DNA of 64,000 nt from Impatiens glandulifera (Eukaryota; Streptophyta; Magnoliopsida; Ericales; Balsaminaceae): the NCBI RefSeq assembly GCF_907164915.1, contig NC_061862.1, positions 85,918,846-85,982,845 on the forward strand. Reading direction: 5' to 3'. The notes under the pieces were generated by a model. It was not told the origin of the DNA and made no database searches. It was given only the letters and a program-made list of their open reading frames with translations. This document shows positions 12,800 through 24,034 of this stretch, one piece after another. The position numbers and the translations under genes are program-made. Each line of letters starts with the position of its first letter. Position 1 is the stretch's first letter.

Positions 12800-15721
12800 C
12801 TAAGGCTTGGATGGTCCCCCATTTTCAAGATCTTTCTCCAGTTCTTTTTCAAGCCGTCTTCTTTCTTCCTCCTCCCTTGCCTTTCACTCCCTGTCGCGTC
12901 TTTCAGCGTCAATCAGCATTCCGGCCCATACACTTGACATGCCGGGAGTCTTTTTACCGAATCCAAAACCGGCACAGACTAGTTTTGGTGGAGGAGGCGG
13001 TGGAGCAACAATTGGTCTGGAGCTTGTAATTGCGGTTGAACTTTCAATTGTCCTCTTCTTGCGCCGGTTAAGTTCTTCGATGTCTTCTTCTTCTTCTTCT
13101 TCATCAAGAGGTTGCACATTCAGCCCGACTGGTACAACTGTCTTTGGTTGCTTTGTTCCGCCCGCTTGATTACCTTCGCAACCGCGCTCCGTTTCTTCTT
13201 GTTTCTTGTGTTCATTGAATGGGACGGTTGAGCCGGTGGGGGTTCCTGGATACCTGCCTGTTCTTCCTCGTTGCACTTCTGGGCAAACTCGTAATCTTTG
13301 TCCTCAATTTCCTTATGCACCCGTTCCCTTTCCCTTTCCTCTTCTTGCAGCCTCTTAGCGGTTTCAGCATCAGACTCGATTTGCGCTTGAGTCTTGCTGA
13401 CTTGGAGTTTGGACAACTCCCCAATTTGAATAGCCATTGCCTGTAGCATATCTAACAATGGACTCTGCGATTAAGGATTTGACGGAGGTCTGCACAGCCT
13501 CATCTATCAAAGACTTGATAGATGTTTGAACGGTTTTTGCTATTTCGGTTTGTACAGATCCCCGTATACTGTTTGAAAGATTAGCTTCAGCCGTTGCAAT
13601 CCTCTCATCGGTTGCGGTTTTATAACTTCCAAGACATGAATCAATTGTATCAACCACCGCTTGCTTCATTTGATCGATTTCTGGAGCCTTAGCAGTTTGA
13701 GAAGAGTCTTGTTCCAGGTTCTCCGCTGTTATAGATGACTCCCCGACCACATAGAATGGCTTACTTTGATGTAGATCGGTATTATTGAGTTGGTTTCGGC
13801 AGCCTTTTCTCCATTGTGCATCAAGATTGTCGAGGCTTTATATGAGCTTTTATCGCACCGTATGGAACCGTTCAGTCGTTCTCATTTCGATCGGAGTTAG
13901 CGTCTTTCCTTCAGCTTCTTTCAATGCATCCTCCACTTCTTGTAACCGAGCATATTCAAGAATTACCGCGGTTTTGCTGAAGGCGGGTTGGATAAGATTG
14001 GTGTGAGCTAACTTGAGGGCCATTTCTTCCAGCTTGATGAGTCTATCCCAATGCTTGTTGCCGCTCAATCCTGGAGCCATATCGGATATCTTTGTTTCAC
14101 AACGGAGCTTTACCCACATGAGATATGGTGCTATCGCATCACCGGCACCCTTTTTCATGTCCCTGAGAAGTTCCTCGAACAACTCATCTTCTTGTTCTAC
14201 GGTAAAAGGGACCTCGTCCCCGGTTATGACTTCTGGTTGAGGGCCGGTTTGAAGAGTACCTTTTCCGGTTACCGCTGAGTCTTCAACAAGGACCTCTTTT
14301 CCTTTGTTAACCTGAACAGACCCTTCAGGTATGAATGCTGAGTCGGTTGGCCCATCTTGAGCCGATTGGTTTGCTGGAGCTGACTTGTCCCCCGCGAAAC
14401 CGGATGGTTCCTGTTCTTCAAAACTACCCTCCTGAGCCGGAGGTGTAATGTCTGCGGTTTTGGCCGTTTCTTCGACCGGTTGAACTTCACTCTGATCGGG
14501 TATCTCAACCTGATCAATTGATTTACGATGACTTGACACATCGTCTTCGGTTTCCCTTGCAATGTCTTGGACAACGTTCTCAATGGCTTCAGAGGTATTT
14601 AAGCCTACGTCGGCTATTACCTCTTCTATTCTTTTGCTTGGAGATTTGGAGGTTTCAGAGTGGATACTAACCTCTGCTTCCTCCTTCGATGCTGACTCGG
14701 TTTTGTGGCTCCCCGAGGGTTCGGTTTGCCTTGGTGAGTTGGATGGAACAGGGGTAGGGTGAACGGTATTGATGGGGATGGGTTGGAAGATGTCTCCGGT
14801 TCTTTCTGGTGGATTATCCGAGGAAAGGGTTTTTTCGGAGTCCGCCGGTTTGTTGGAACTCTTTCTTGCAGTCGACTTCTTCCTCCCCTTCGGTTCTTGT
14901 GCGGCTTCAGTTTCAACCGCCTTTCTTTTCGGTTTCTTTTGTTTGGACACTTCTTCAGCCGGAGCGGAAGAGCTGGTTCCCTTGGAAGATTTTGTTCTGG
15001 AGGTCTTCGGCTTGACCGCTTTCTCGGACTTCTCAATCATCGACTCTGATTTGAGAATATTGTTGAGTGGGAGCGGTTCACCTTCGCCAAGATCGAACTT
15101 GAGAAACTTAATAATTTTCACAATCTGCATTGCGAAGGCCAGAACCCGGCCATCTTTCTGAATCACCATTTGGCAGAATTCTTCGAAAATTACGAATCCC
15201 CAATCCACCTTGTCACCGCGGACAATGGCCATCAGCATTTTCAGCTTAAGTTTCGTCAGGTTGTCGAAGTTACCTCCTCTTCCCTGAAGTGAGCGGGCGA
15301 TGACATTCAGAAGCCACCTGAACTCCGGTTTCAGCTTATTCTTGCGGCTGGAGTGAATCACCAGATCCTAATCTGAAAATGATATCACCAACCGGACAAC
15401 ATTTGATTCTGCAGCGGTTATGTCAGTTTTGAGATCCAGGCCTGTGTTGGGCAAACCGAGCGCTTCAGCAAATAGCTCCTCGGTAATCAGAATGTTCTTG
15501 CCGTTGACTGTGGCGGAGACCTTCCTCTTTGTGAGCGTCGCCGTCGCCAGAAACTCTGTCACCGCCGCCGGATAAACAGTTAATGGACCAGAGAAAAACT
15601 CCTCCAACCCAGAATCTCTTAGAGATTGAAGAACAACCTTGTTTTTATCGTCGGCGTGTTCATCAATATCCTCAAAATCTACTTGCAACATCCATTGGAA
15701 AGGAGCTTTGCCTAGATCCAT
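12800..15721 (-). pseudogene. Post-pol accessory gene, copy C (full-length type)
   Basis: The longest of three related genes after pol. Open reading starts at 15721 and runs in one frame to about 13370 with stops at 15368 and near 13850. It then needs frame changes and another stop to finish at 12800, for roughly 950 codons. Architecture: an N-terminal globular region of about 220 aa (including 'LTKLKLKMLMAIVRGDKVDW'), then a long Ser/Pro/Glu/Lys-rich disordered tract, then a helical part with 'QTSIKSLIDEAVQTSVKSLI' and a charged coiled coil ending in poly-Glu/Arg. No enzyme motif or membrane span is visible. The N-terminal region matches copies A and B and the second element's gene at 40819. 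I recall similar unnamed proteins in asterid genomes but cannot name a family. A TATA box lies at 15837-15843. Confidence 0.7.
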
Positions 15722-15836
15722 GATAGTTTTTGAGAAGAAAGGATGAAGAACGATGATGATCGGAGATTAGAAAGCCTTTGAAGATCTAGAAATTTTAGAG
15801 AGAGAAGGCGCATGTGTCGAATGGGCTGATTTGAAC

Positions 15837-15843
15837 TTATATA
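15837..15843 (-). promoter_or_regulatory. TATA box before accessory copy C
   Basis: The minus strand reads CTATATAAGTTC, about 116 bases upstream of the ATG at 15721. Its match to a plant TATA box and the recurrence of the arrangement before copies A and B suggest a private promoter. Confidence 0.55.
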
Positions 15844-16229
15844 GATGGCGGTTCCGAACGGTTGGAAGACGAACCGTCACTTGATGATGTTTTGGCGCCA
15901 ACTTTCCCTCCAAAAGTTACTGTAGTAACTTTCGGCGGTAAATGTGGAAAACCCATGGGCGGTAAATTTTGGGAGGTAAAACCGTGGGCGGTAAATTTTT
16001 CAAAATTTTCATTTGACTTGAGATTCCGGTTTTACTTGAGAACTTGTTAACCGGAAGTTTTGGTTAACATTAAGGTTTTGTTTTAACTTTTAAGAAACCG
16101 GAAGGAAAGATATGAATGAAAAAACCGGAGACTTTTAAAATTAGATATTTCATAAAAGTTAAAAGTGAACATTGAGCGGTTTTGGTCCTACAACAAAATG
16201 ACCAAAAACCGGAAAGAAAAACAGATAAC

Positions 16230-17039
16230 TTAGTTGTCTTTAAACCAGTCCCCCTCCACCATTCTTTCGTACCACTTGTTCACGGTGTTTTCAGGTGTCC
16301 GTACCTCAATCCTCGATATCCATCTTTCCAACATGGGTATGGTGATTGTATTGGACGGTCCGACCAGAACACCGGGTCCAAGGTTGCGGCGCTGAGCCAT
16401 CAGAAACCGGGTGATTTGAGGGGCGAAACTTGTCCTTCCCCTTGAAGCGATTATCAGTGACTTCAGGTTATTGAAAAGGTAGGTTGCCCAGTTGATCGAC
16501 GAGTTGCGGATGATGGCTATCATGATGTCGAAAGCCTCCCGGTTGTAGTTCTGGTTAGGCATTCGGCCCATGATAGACCTTTGAACCAAGTCATGCAGGA
16601 CTTGGTAGTGAGGAGCAAGTTTCTCTTTCTTCCCAAAGTCCTTGATCGGAGCATTGGAAGAGGAGAAGATCTGGAAAAAATCTTCCTTAGCCGGCAGGAA
16701 TGGCGTGGGGAAGTCTGAAAAACCTTCGGTTGGAAGGTGAAAGAAGTTGGCAAATTCCTCTTCGGTAAACCGAAGATATTGGCCGTCGATGATGGTGCGG
16801 ATGCTGCCATCATCTAGAATGTGGCCATTGTTGAAAAACTCGCACACCTCCTCCACGAGGATAGTGTCTGAGCCTTTGCGAAAACCTTGAAGCCCCGATT
16901 CTATGATCGGTTGGAAGATGCAGTCATGATATCTGCAGTCTTTGACGTCTTTGAAATCGACGATGAGGGTGTTTCTGAGTTCAGCCGACATTATGGGAAA
17001 GAGTGAGAGAGGTTGAAGAGATTTTCTTTGATTTTTCAA
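16230..17039 (-). CDS. Post-pol accessory protein, copy B (intact, 269 aa)
   Basis: An uninterrupted reading frame of 269 codons. A second in-frame Met 16 residues in ('MSAELRNTLIVDF') fits the starts of its relatives better and may be the true start. The protein is the N-terminal domain only: an opening 'DFKDVKDCRYHD' helix region, 'GLQGFRKGSDTILVEEVCEF', a beta-rich 'IDGQYLRFTEEEFANFFHLP' block, then 'REAFDIMIAIIRNSSINWAT', which aligns with the same block in copies A and C. No catalytic motif, membrane span or zinc site is seen. It is the only one of the three without a stop, so it is the best candidate for a functional product. A TATA box is at 17096-17102. Function unknown. Confidence 0.75.
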   Translation of the reverse strand: MKNQRKSLQPLSLFPIMSAELRNTLIVDFKDVKDCRYHDCIFQPIIESGLQGFRKGSDTILVEEVCEFFNNGHILDDGSIRTIIDGQYLRFTEEEFANFFHLPTEGFSDFPTPFLPAKEDFFQIFSSSNAPIKDFGKKEKLAPHYQVLHDLVQRSIMGRMPNQNYNREAFDIMIAIIRNSSINWATYLFNNLKSLIIASRGRTSFAPQITRFLMAQRRNLGPGVLVGPSNTITIPMLERWISRIEVRTPENTVNKWYERMVEGDWFKDN

Positions 17040-17095
17040 GCTCTAGAGAGAAGGAATGCAGGAAGTGTGTTTTGAAAATGGAGGGTTGAGTCCCC

Positions 17096-17102
17096 TTTTA
17101 TA
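17096..17102 (-). promoter_or_regulatory. TATA box before accessory copy B
   Basis: The minus strand reads CTATAAAAGGGG, 57 bases upstream of the first ATG (17039). It closely resembles the LTR's own CTATAAAAGG and is followed by a purine-rich leader, as expected for a short 5' UTR. Confidence 0.6.
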
Positions 17103-17459
17103 GCTTGAAACGGTTGAAAGCATTTAATGAAGATATTTGAAAAAATCTAGCCGTTTATGTCTGGTCATTAATGACTTTGTGATTTTTCAAGAGAATAAAG
17201 GCATGTCTTGTCGAATCAAGTCAGGCATGCTTATTGAGAATGAAGATTTCTGTTTCCAAGAGAGATCTGATTTGATTTTGATACGGCACATTAAATATTT
17301 TGATCATTTATGATTTTAGATTTTTAGATTAAAAAGAGGAAGGGAATATGCTTCATTAATTGAGGTACAAAACTGGTAGTACAACAAAATTACCGGTTTT
17401 GAAAATAAGTGAAGTAAGACATAAGGAAAGACAAGCTAGACATTAGATGACTCAGCCGC

Positions 17460-18200
17460 TTAATTTCTTCTAGCCTTCACTGCTTCCCACCGGTCGACCA
17501 TCTCTTGTACTCTTTCCTTGGTGAGCACATGCCTTGGATGGAGGGTTACGAACGGTCCGGAGTGGATGTCCAGACTGGCACAAAAACCGCTCAGCTGAGG
17601 AGCGTAGCCGGTTTTGTTGGAGAGGATAATCTTCTTCAGGTTGCTGAAGATGATCCAGGACCAGCTAACCGGTGTCCCAACCGTTACAGCAATCATCATC
17701 TCGAAAAGCCTTTGGGTGTAATAGTAGCTTTTCTCTCTGCCCAAAATGGACTTTCCCAGAATCTCACAGAGAAGCTGGTACTTGTGAGAGAGTTGGCTTT
17801 TAGCACCCCAGGGTCTAACCAGGATGTCAGATCCTGAGAACCGACGACACATTTCTTCAATGGTCACCGGGGAGTATGTTAGGTCGGTTACCCCTTTAGT
17901 GGGCAAACCGCAGTATACATCGAAATCCGTCTCGCTGAATAGAAACTTCTGACCGTAAACCTATGCAACGATTATGTCTCGATGCACTTCTTTTGCGGTC
18001 TGGAAGAATTCTTCGACTACTAGGTAGTCGAGAATGAATCTGTTTTCAAGGAAGCTTCTTAGCTCGCTTCTTTCGACGGCTAAGAACATTTTTTTAACTT
18101 CGTGATCTTCATATTGGTAGATTGAGTTAAAATCTGCCAATAGAATCTTCTTTGCTAGAGAGTTGGAGTTCATGTTCTTGAGAGAGAATGTTAATCTCAA
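17460..18200 (-). pseudogene. Post-pol accessory gene, copy A (one stop)
   Basis: One frame runs from 18200 (or from the better-placed Met at about 18173, 'MNSNSLAKKILLADFNSIYQ') to 17460, broken by a single TAG at 17961-17963. It would encode about 240 aa, the same domain as copy B: 'DVYCGLPTKGVTDLTYSP' aligns with 'HLPTEGFSDF' of copy B, and 'RLFEMMIAVTVGTPVSWSW' with 'AFDIMIAIIRNSSINW'. No enzymatic motif is seen. It lies 673 bp after the end of pol and has its own TATA box at 18255-18262. Confidence 0.7.
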
Positions 18201-18254
18201 GACTGATACTTGTGAATAGTAATTTTGTGAGGATTTGTGAAGGCTTAAGGGTGG

Positions 18255-18262
18255 TTTATATA
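18255..18262 (-). promoter_or_regulatory. TATA box before accessory copy A
   Basis: The minus strand reads GGCTATATAAACC, about 55-80 bases upstream of the two possible start codons. It is the third of three TATA boxes in this position relative to the accessory genes. Confidence 0.6.
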
Positions 18263-18872
18263 GCCAGGGGTTCGGCTAGATTAATAGGTTTAAGCATGCT
18301 TGATGATGTCATCAGTCATTTAATAGGCTTTAACTTGTTGAAGTAAATAATGTTTATTTCCAAGGCATAAACTAATTATTACCAAGATATTAATGATGAC
18401 AAATATCTATTGACAAGATGTGAGTCTCCCTCACTTGATGATGGACACATGTCGTCATCTCGATTGTGGTAGACTATTTTTATTTATTATAGGCTTCATT
18501 TTTCAAAATATGCATGAAAACTCAGTCAATCATCCAGGTTAACCGGAGAAGTTCATTCCATCAGACCAGAATGCATTTGTGCTAAGCGGTTTTCCATGAC
18601 CGGTTTTAGTAGGATGTATTGTTCCACTTGTGAAGAAAAGTTGATTTACGTCAACATTTGTTCAACTTCGGATTTATTATATCCACTTCAACCTGGTTAT
18701 TTCAACCGTATAGTAAGTATACATGTGATTTGAAGTTATGAAGTAATCGGGCATAACCGGAGACTTCCTCCCGGTTAGCATTTTTGATTTATCAATGGCC
18801 TATTTGAATATGGTTTGAGAAGCGAGAGCTTCTCCCTGAACACATATCCCGGTTTCTTACATGCATGCATAA
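18263..18872. other. Spacer between pol and accessory genes
   Basis: No coding region is visible. Scattered CCGGTT/AACCGG motifs continue. On the minus strand this is the region directly downstream of RNase H and upstream of the TATA box at 18255, so any promoter elements of copy A would be here. Confidence 0.5.
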
Positions 18873-21800
18873 TCATGATATGAGTTGATTAAGATTAGTA
18901 AGTCCCAAAATATTTCGAAAGTGAGAGAACTTAGCTTCCTGTAGCGGTTTCGTGAATATATCCGCCATTTGTTGCTCGGTCGAGACATATTCCAGCCGGA
19001 TGTGTTTCTCCTGAACGTGCTCCCGGATGAAATGGTGTCTTATATCGATATGCTTTGTTCTTGAGTGCAACACCGGATTGTATGTAATCGCTATAGCGTT
19101 GGTGTTGTCACAGAAGATTGAAGATTCTTTGGCTTCTATCCCGAAGTCCCTTAGTTGCTGTTGGATCCAGAGAAGTTGTGCACAACAGCTTCCAGCCGCT
19201 ATGTACTCTGCCTCTGCGGTTGATGTTGCAACAAATATTTGTTTCTTACTGCTCCAGGTGACTAACCGGTCACCTAAGAACTGGCAGGTTCCACTTGTGC
19301 TCTTTCTATCAATCTTACATCTTGCGTAATCGGCGTCTGAGTAACTTATAAGGTTGAAGCTCGAGTCTTTTGGGTACCAAAGTCCCACTTCTTGAGTTCC
19401 CTTCAGATATTTTAAGATTCTTTTGGCCGCCGTATAATGAGATTGTTTTGGATTTGCTTGGAATCTTCCGCATACTCCAACCGCAAACAGAATGTCAGGT
19501 CGGCTGGCTGTTAGATATAGAAGTGATCCGATCATTCCTCGATATGCTGTGATGTCAACGGCTTGACCATCATCATCTTTGTCCAGCTTTACGGAAGGAC
19601 TCATTGGCGTAGCCGCTTCGACGCATGTATCCATTCCAAACTTCTTCAGTAGTTCGGCTGTATACTTCGGTTGACTTATGAAGGTTCCGGCTTCTATCTG
19701 CTTAACCTGAAGTCCTAGAAAAAACTCAATTCTCCCATCATACTCATTTGAAATCTATCAGTCATCATTTTTGAAAACTTGTCACATAATTTTGGATCGG
19801 TTGATCCGAATATGATATCATCAACATAGATCTGAACAAGTAATATTTGTTCCTTTATTTCAAATTTGAAAAGTGTTTTGTCTACCGAACCTATTGTGAA
19901 TTTGTGATCAAATAGAAATTGTGTCAATGTATCATACCAAGCTCTTGGAGCCTGTTTCAAACCGTAAAGGGCTTTGTTCAGCCGGTAAACGTGATTTTCG
20001 TGTTCTGGATTTTTGAAACCTGGAGGTTGATTAACATATACCTCTTCATTTACTTTACCGTTTAGAAAAGCACTCTTAACATCCATTTGAAAAACTTTGA
20101 AATTTTTAAAAGCTGCATATGCTAAAAATATTCTAACGGCCTCAAGTCTAGCTACAGGGGCAAATGATTCTTCAAAATCAACGCATTCTTCTTGTTTATA
20201 ACCTTGAGCCACTAACCGGGCTTTGTTCCTCGTAACTAAACCATCTTCATTGAGTTTATTTCTGAATACCCATCGTGTTCCTATAACCGGTTTGTTTTTC
20301 GGTCTAGGGACTAGGTACTAGACTTTATTTCTCTCAAACTCGTTTAATTCCTCTTGCATTGCTAAGATCCAATCTGGATCTGACAATGCTTCATCCACCT
20401 TTTTCGGCTCAATTTGTGATATGAAAGCTGAGTTTTCATAGTGATCCAAATTCTGTTGCCTAGTTCGGACGGGTGAGGATATGTTACCTATTACTAGTTC
20501 AAGAGGATGATTTTTTGTTCCTTCTAAGGTTAATCTGAGACGTGTCTATCAAGCTTTCGGTTGGCTGATCAATGTTAGACTGATCGGTAGGTTGAACAGA
20601 GTCAGACCGACCGATTTCTTCAGTAGAAACTGAAGCGTCAACTTTCTGCGGTAAAGCAGCTTGATCAGGCTGAGTTTCAGCATCAACCGCTTGGTCCTTG
20701 ACAAATCGTCTAAAAACCGGAACCTCGTCTTCATCATCAGAATAGATATTGAAATTTTCCATTCTGTTGTGAAGATCGAAGGGTAATGTAGTGTTTCGTT
20801 CAACCGATTCATCGAAAACAACGTGTGCGGTTTCTTCAACTGTTAAAATCCTAGTATTGTATATTCTGTAGGCTTTACTCACAGCTGAATATCCCAACAT
20901 TATTCCCTCATCGAATTTAGCATCAAAAGCGGTCAAGTAATTCTTGCCGTTATTGTGAACAAAACATTTGCTACAAAAAATTCGAAAATACCGTACGCTT
21001 GGAATTTGATCAAAGTAAATTTCAAAAGGAGTTTTAGAAAATCGTTTAGTTACTAAAGATAGGTTTTGTGTGTAGCATGCGGTATTGATAGCTTCAGCCC
21101 AAAACTTTTGAGCGATACCCGAATCAGCTATCATTGACCTTGCGGCTTCCTTGAGAGTTCGGTTTCTTCTCTCAGCCAGACCATTTTGTTGAGGAGTTCT
21201 GGCACTAGACAACTCGTGCCTAATACCGGAGTCATCAAGAAAAGTAGTTAAATTACTGTTTATAAATTCAGTTCCTCTATCATTTCTGATTTTTTTCACT
21301 CGAATAAAAATTTTCATTTTGTATTCTCAAAATCAGTTTAATCAGGTTTGGAGTTGCTTGATTTTTAGAAGCTAGAAAAGTAACCCAAGTAAACTTAGAG
21401 TAATCATCAATAACTACCATAGTATAATGCATGCCTCCTAAGCTAGTTAATTTAACCGGACCAAACAGATCCATATGCAAAAGTTCTAAGCATCGTTCAG
21501 ATTGATAGTTTCCTTTACTTTTGAAGGATGATTTTACTTGTTTGCCCATTTGACATGCAGCACATACTTTATCTTTTGAGAATTTAACGTTTGGAAAACT
21601 GTGAACTAGTTCTTTAGAACATATGAAGTTAATCGTTTTGAAATTCAAATGATTTAACCGTTTATGCCAAAGCCAGTTTGGATCATTTCCGGCTATCATA
21701 CACACAGGTTTTTCAAAATCAGTTTTCCAGTTCACTTTGTAAATATTTCCCATCCGGTTACCGGTTACAAGAATGTCATTATCCTGATTTTTAACTAAAC

Positions 21801-22140
21801 ATGAGTTTTTATGAAATTCAACTTTGTAACCCACATCACACATTTGACTTATACTTAACAAATTAAAACGCAGTTCTTCTACCAATAATACATTACTTAT
21901 GGATAAATTACCATGGACAATCTTACCCTTGCCCACGGTTTTACCTTTCGAGTTGTCCCCGAATGTGATGATTGCTCCGGTTTCGTACTTGATGTCGGTT
22001 AGTAGCTCTTTGTTTCCGGTCATATGCCTTGAACATCCACTGTCCAGGTACCATTCTGAATTCTTTAGCCGGTTGCTCCTCCTAACCTGTAACAAACAAT
22101 TATTTACACCTTTTTGGTACCCACATTTAGTTGGGTCCAT
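18873..22140 (-). pseudogene. Copia pol polyprotein (protease, integrase, RT, RNase H)
   Basis: Domains appear in copia order. Protease: 'WYLDSGCSRHMTG' with the catalytic DSG. GAG-pre-integrase and zinc-binding part: 'WLWHKRLNHLNFKT' and 'VCAACQMGKQ'. Integrase core: D in 'LLHMDLFGP', D in 'RNDRGTEF', E in 'PQQNGLAERRNRTL'. RT: '[12 protein letters not shown]' and the catalytic '[10 protein letters not shown]'. RNase H: 'SYSDADYARCKIDRKSTSGT' and 'STAEAEYIAA'. The reading is broken by frame changes near 21300, 20510 and 19720 and a stop near 20320. The RNase H block (18873-19634) is open. Another frame change near 22135 separates it from the gag side. This copy cannot make a complete polyprotein. 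Confidence 0.93.
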
Positions 22141-23989
22141 GGTTGATTAGTCCCTTTGGGATCCAGACTTGAATAAGTCGGATCACTTTCCCGGTATCTG
22201 TTTTAATAATATTTGGCTTAACTTCTTGGCTGTTGCTCAAGAATACCTTATGTTGTGATGATTTTCTTTGAGGTCGAGTTTTGTTTGGTTTATTCGGTTT
22301 CTGGTTGACTTTCCTTCTCTCAGGATGAAGCCATTTTTCCGATTCAGTAGGGCTTACATACTTAAGTGTTTCTTCCGGTTTTGAGTTATTTTCGGTTTGT
22401 GAACTCTTGACAAATCTTATAAATGGAAGGTTGTTTTTCGTGAGTTTCATCCCGTTAGATTGTTTTGATTCGTTTTGTTTATTTGGTTCATAACCGATAC
22501 CATACCTACACTTAGGGTGTCTTTTATAGTTACACATTTGTTTTACCGCTTGACGTGATCTCTCCCACGCAGCCGTGACGTACATTGCTCATTCATCGGT
22601 TTCAGTTACCGGTTGAACTGTCTTCTCATTATCGGAGAATAGTTCATCCGGTTCATACATTTCGGTTTTACAGATTTTATCATATACATTATTTGATTGT
22701 TCGGTTTTAGATTCTACCGGAGTCGGTATGTACGCAGATATGTTTCTGAACTCAGCAACCATTTCGTTGAGTGTAGAAATCAAATCTTCTTTGGTAAACT
22801 CGTCAGAAGAGAAATCAAATACCTCTTCGTCGTTTGCCATGAAGCAGGTCACTTTCTCTTCACCGTCTTCATTATCAGAGTATGCCCACTCGCTTCCACC
22901 GTCGGATGCAATGAGCGCCTTCTGAATCTCTTTTCCTTCGTCTGCATGCTGATCATCGTTTCTCCGGTAGTCGTTTCATTGGTTGTCGTTTCTCTAGTAG
23001 TTGTTTCCCTGGTAGTTGTTTCCCTGGTACCGGTTGCCTTAATAGTTGTTCCCCTGATAGTTGTTTCCCTGATAGTTTCCTTCCGGTTTTCTATCGTCTC
23101 TCCTTGGTTTTCTACATTCTGACCTGAAATGACCAAAACCGTCACAGTTATAACATCTTTTGTTTGATTTATCTACATAATTATAATTAAAATCATTGTT
23201 AGATGGTGGCTGGCTCTTCTTCATGAATTTCCCAAATTTCTGAGCTAGCATCGCCATCACATCTTCAGTAATCTGATCTGTGCTTTTGACTGGAGCCGGA
23301 ACGGTTGATACTTGGACCGCCGGTTCCACCGATGTAACCAAAGCTCTGGTTGCGGTTGATGTGGATGCTTCGTCTTCGATCCGAGACTTGATCTCGAACT
23401 CGTAGGCTTTTAGATCCTCGAACACATCATGCAACTTCATCTGCCCGAGGGTGCTTGATTCCCTCATCACCATGGTCTTGATATCCCAAGTGCTTGGCAG
23501 AGATCTTAAGGCTTTGATGATTACTTCTCGGTTGTCATACTTCTTCCCGAGTGTTTGAAGCTCGTTGACTACACTGGTGAACCGGTTGCTGAATTCCTTC
23601 ATGTTTTCCCCCAGTTTCATCCTGATGTTTTCATATTTTTGTGTAGCCACCAAGATTTTGTTCTCCTTAGTTCTTTCGTTTCCCTCATGGATCTGAATAA
23701 TCGTTTCCCAGGCTTCCTTTGCATTTTCACACTCTGATATTTTATTCAAGGTTTTATCGTCTATAGCCTTGTAGATGTGCCTCATGCAATGGTTGTCCAG
23801 GTTACTCCGTCTTCGATCTTCATTTGACCATTGGTCTGCCTCCTTGTTGATCTTGATCGGTCCCTCTTTCAGGACTCGGCTCATCTCATCATCTAACGTA
23901 ATCAGATGTAGATACATCTGTTTCTTCCAACTACTAAACGCCTCGCTGTTTAGCATTGGCGGCTTGTCGCTGTGGGTCATGCTTCCCAT
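22141..23989 (-). pseudogene. Copia gag region with zinc knuckle, two stops
   Basis: The frame opens at 23989, 46 bases inside the LTR edge, and runs to 22127 with only two stops (at 23039 and 22586), both plausible single transitions. The N-terminal 200 aa match the copia Gag (UBN2-type) fold, with 'SEAFSSWKKQMYLHLI' and 'NVMKEFS/SLPSTWDIKTM'-like blocks. A CCHC knuckle follows, 'CYNCDGFGHFRSEC', with CX2CX4HX4C spacing. Next comes a short Gln/Asn/Tyr repeat (GNNYQ), where the first stop lies, and an acidic linker towards protease. Confidence 0.9.
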
Positions 23990-24020
23990 CTTCTTCGGTT
24001 ACTTGAGTGCTAAAAACCTC

Positions 24021-24032
24021 GCTCTGATACCA
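24021..24032 (-). other. Primer-binding site (iMet tRNA)
   Basis: The minus strand reads TGGTATCAGAGC, two bases from the LTR end. This is the exact motif complementary to the 3' end of initiator-Met tRNA used by plant copia elements. Confidence 0.93.
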
Positions 24033-24034
24033 CT

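Noticed and set aside
13850..15361. A host Ser/Pro-rich nuclear protein gene
   Set aside because: It lies inside the copia element between pol and the 3' LTR, in frame with the upstream accessory domain, and has a relative in the second element.
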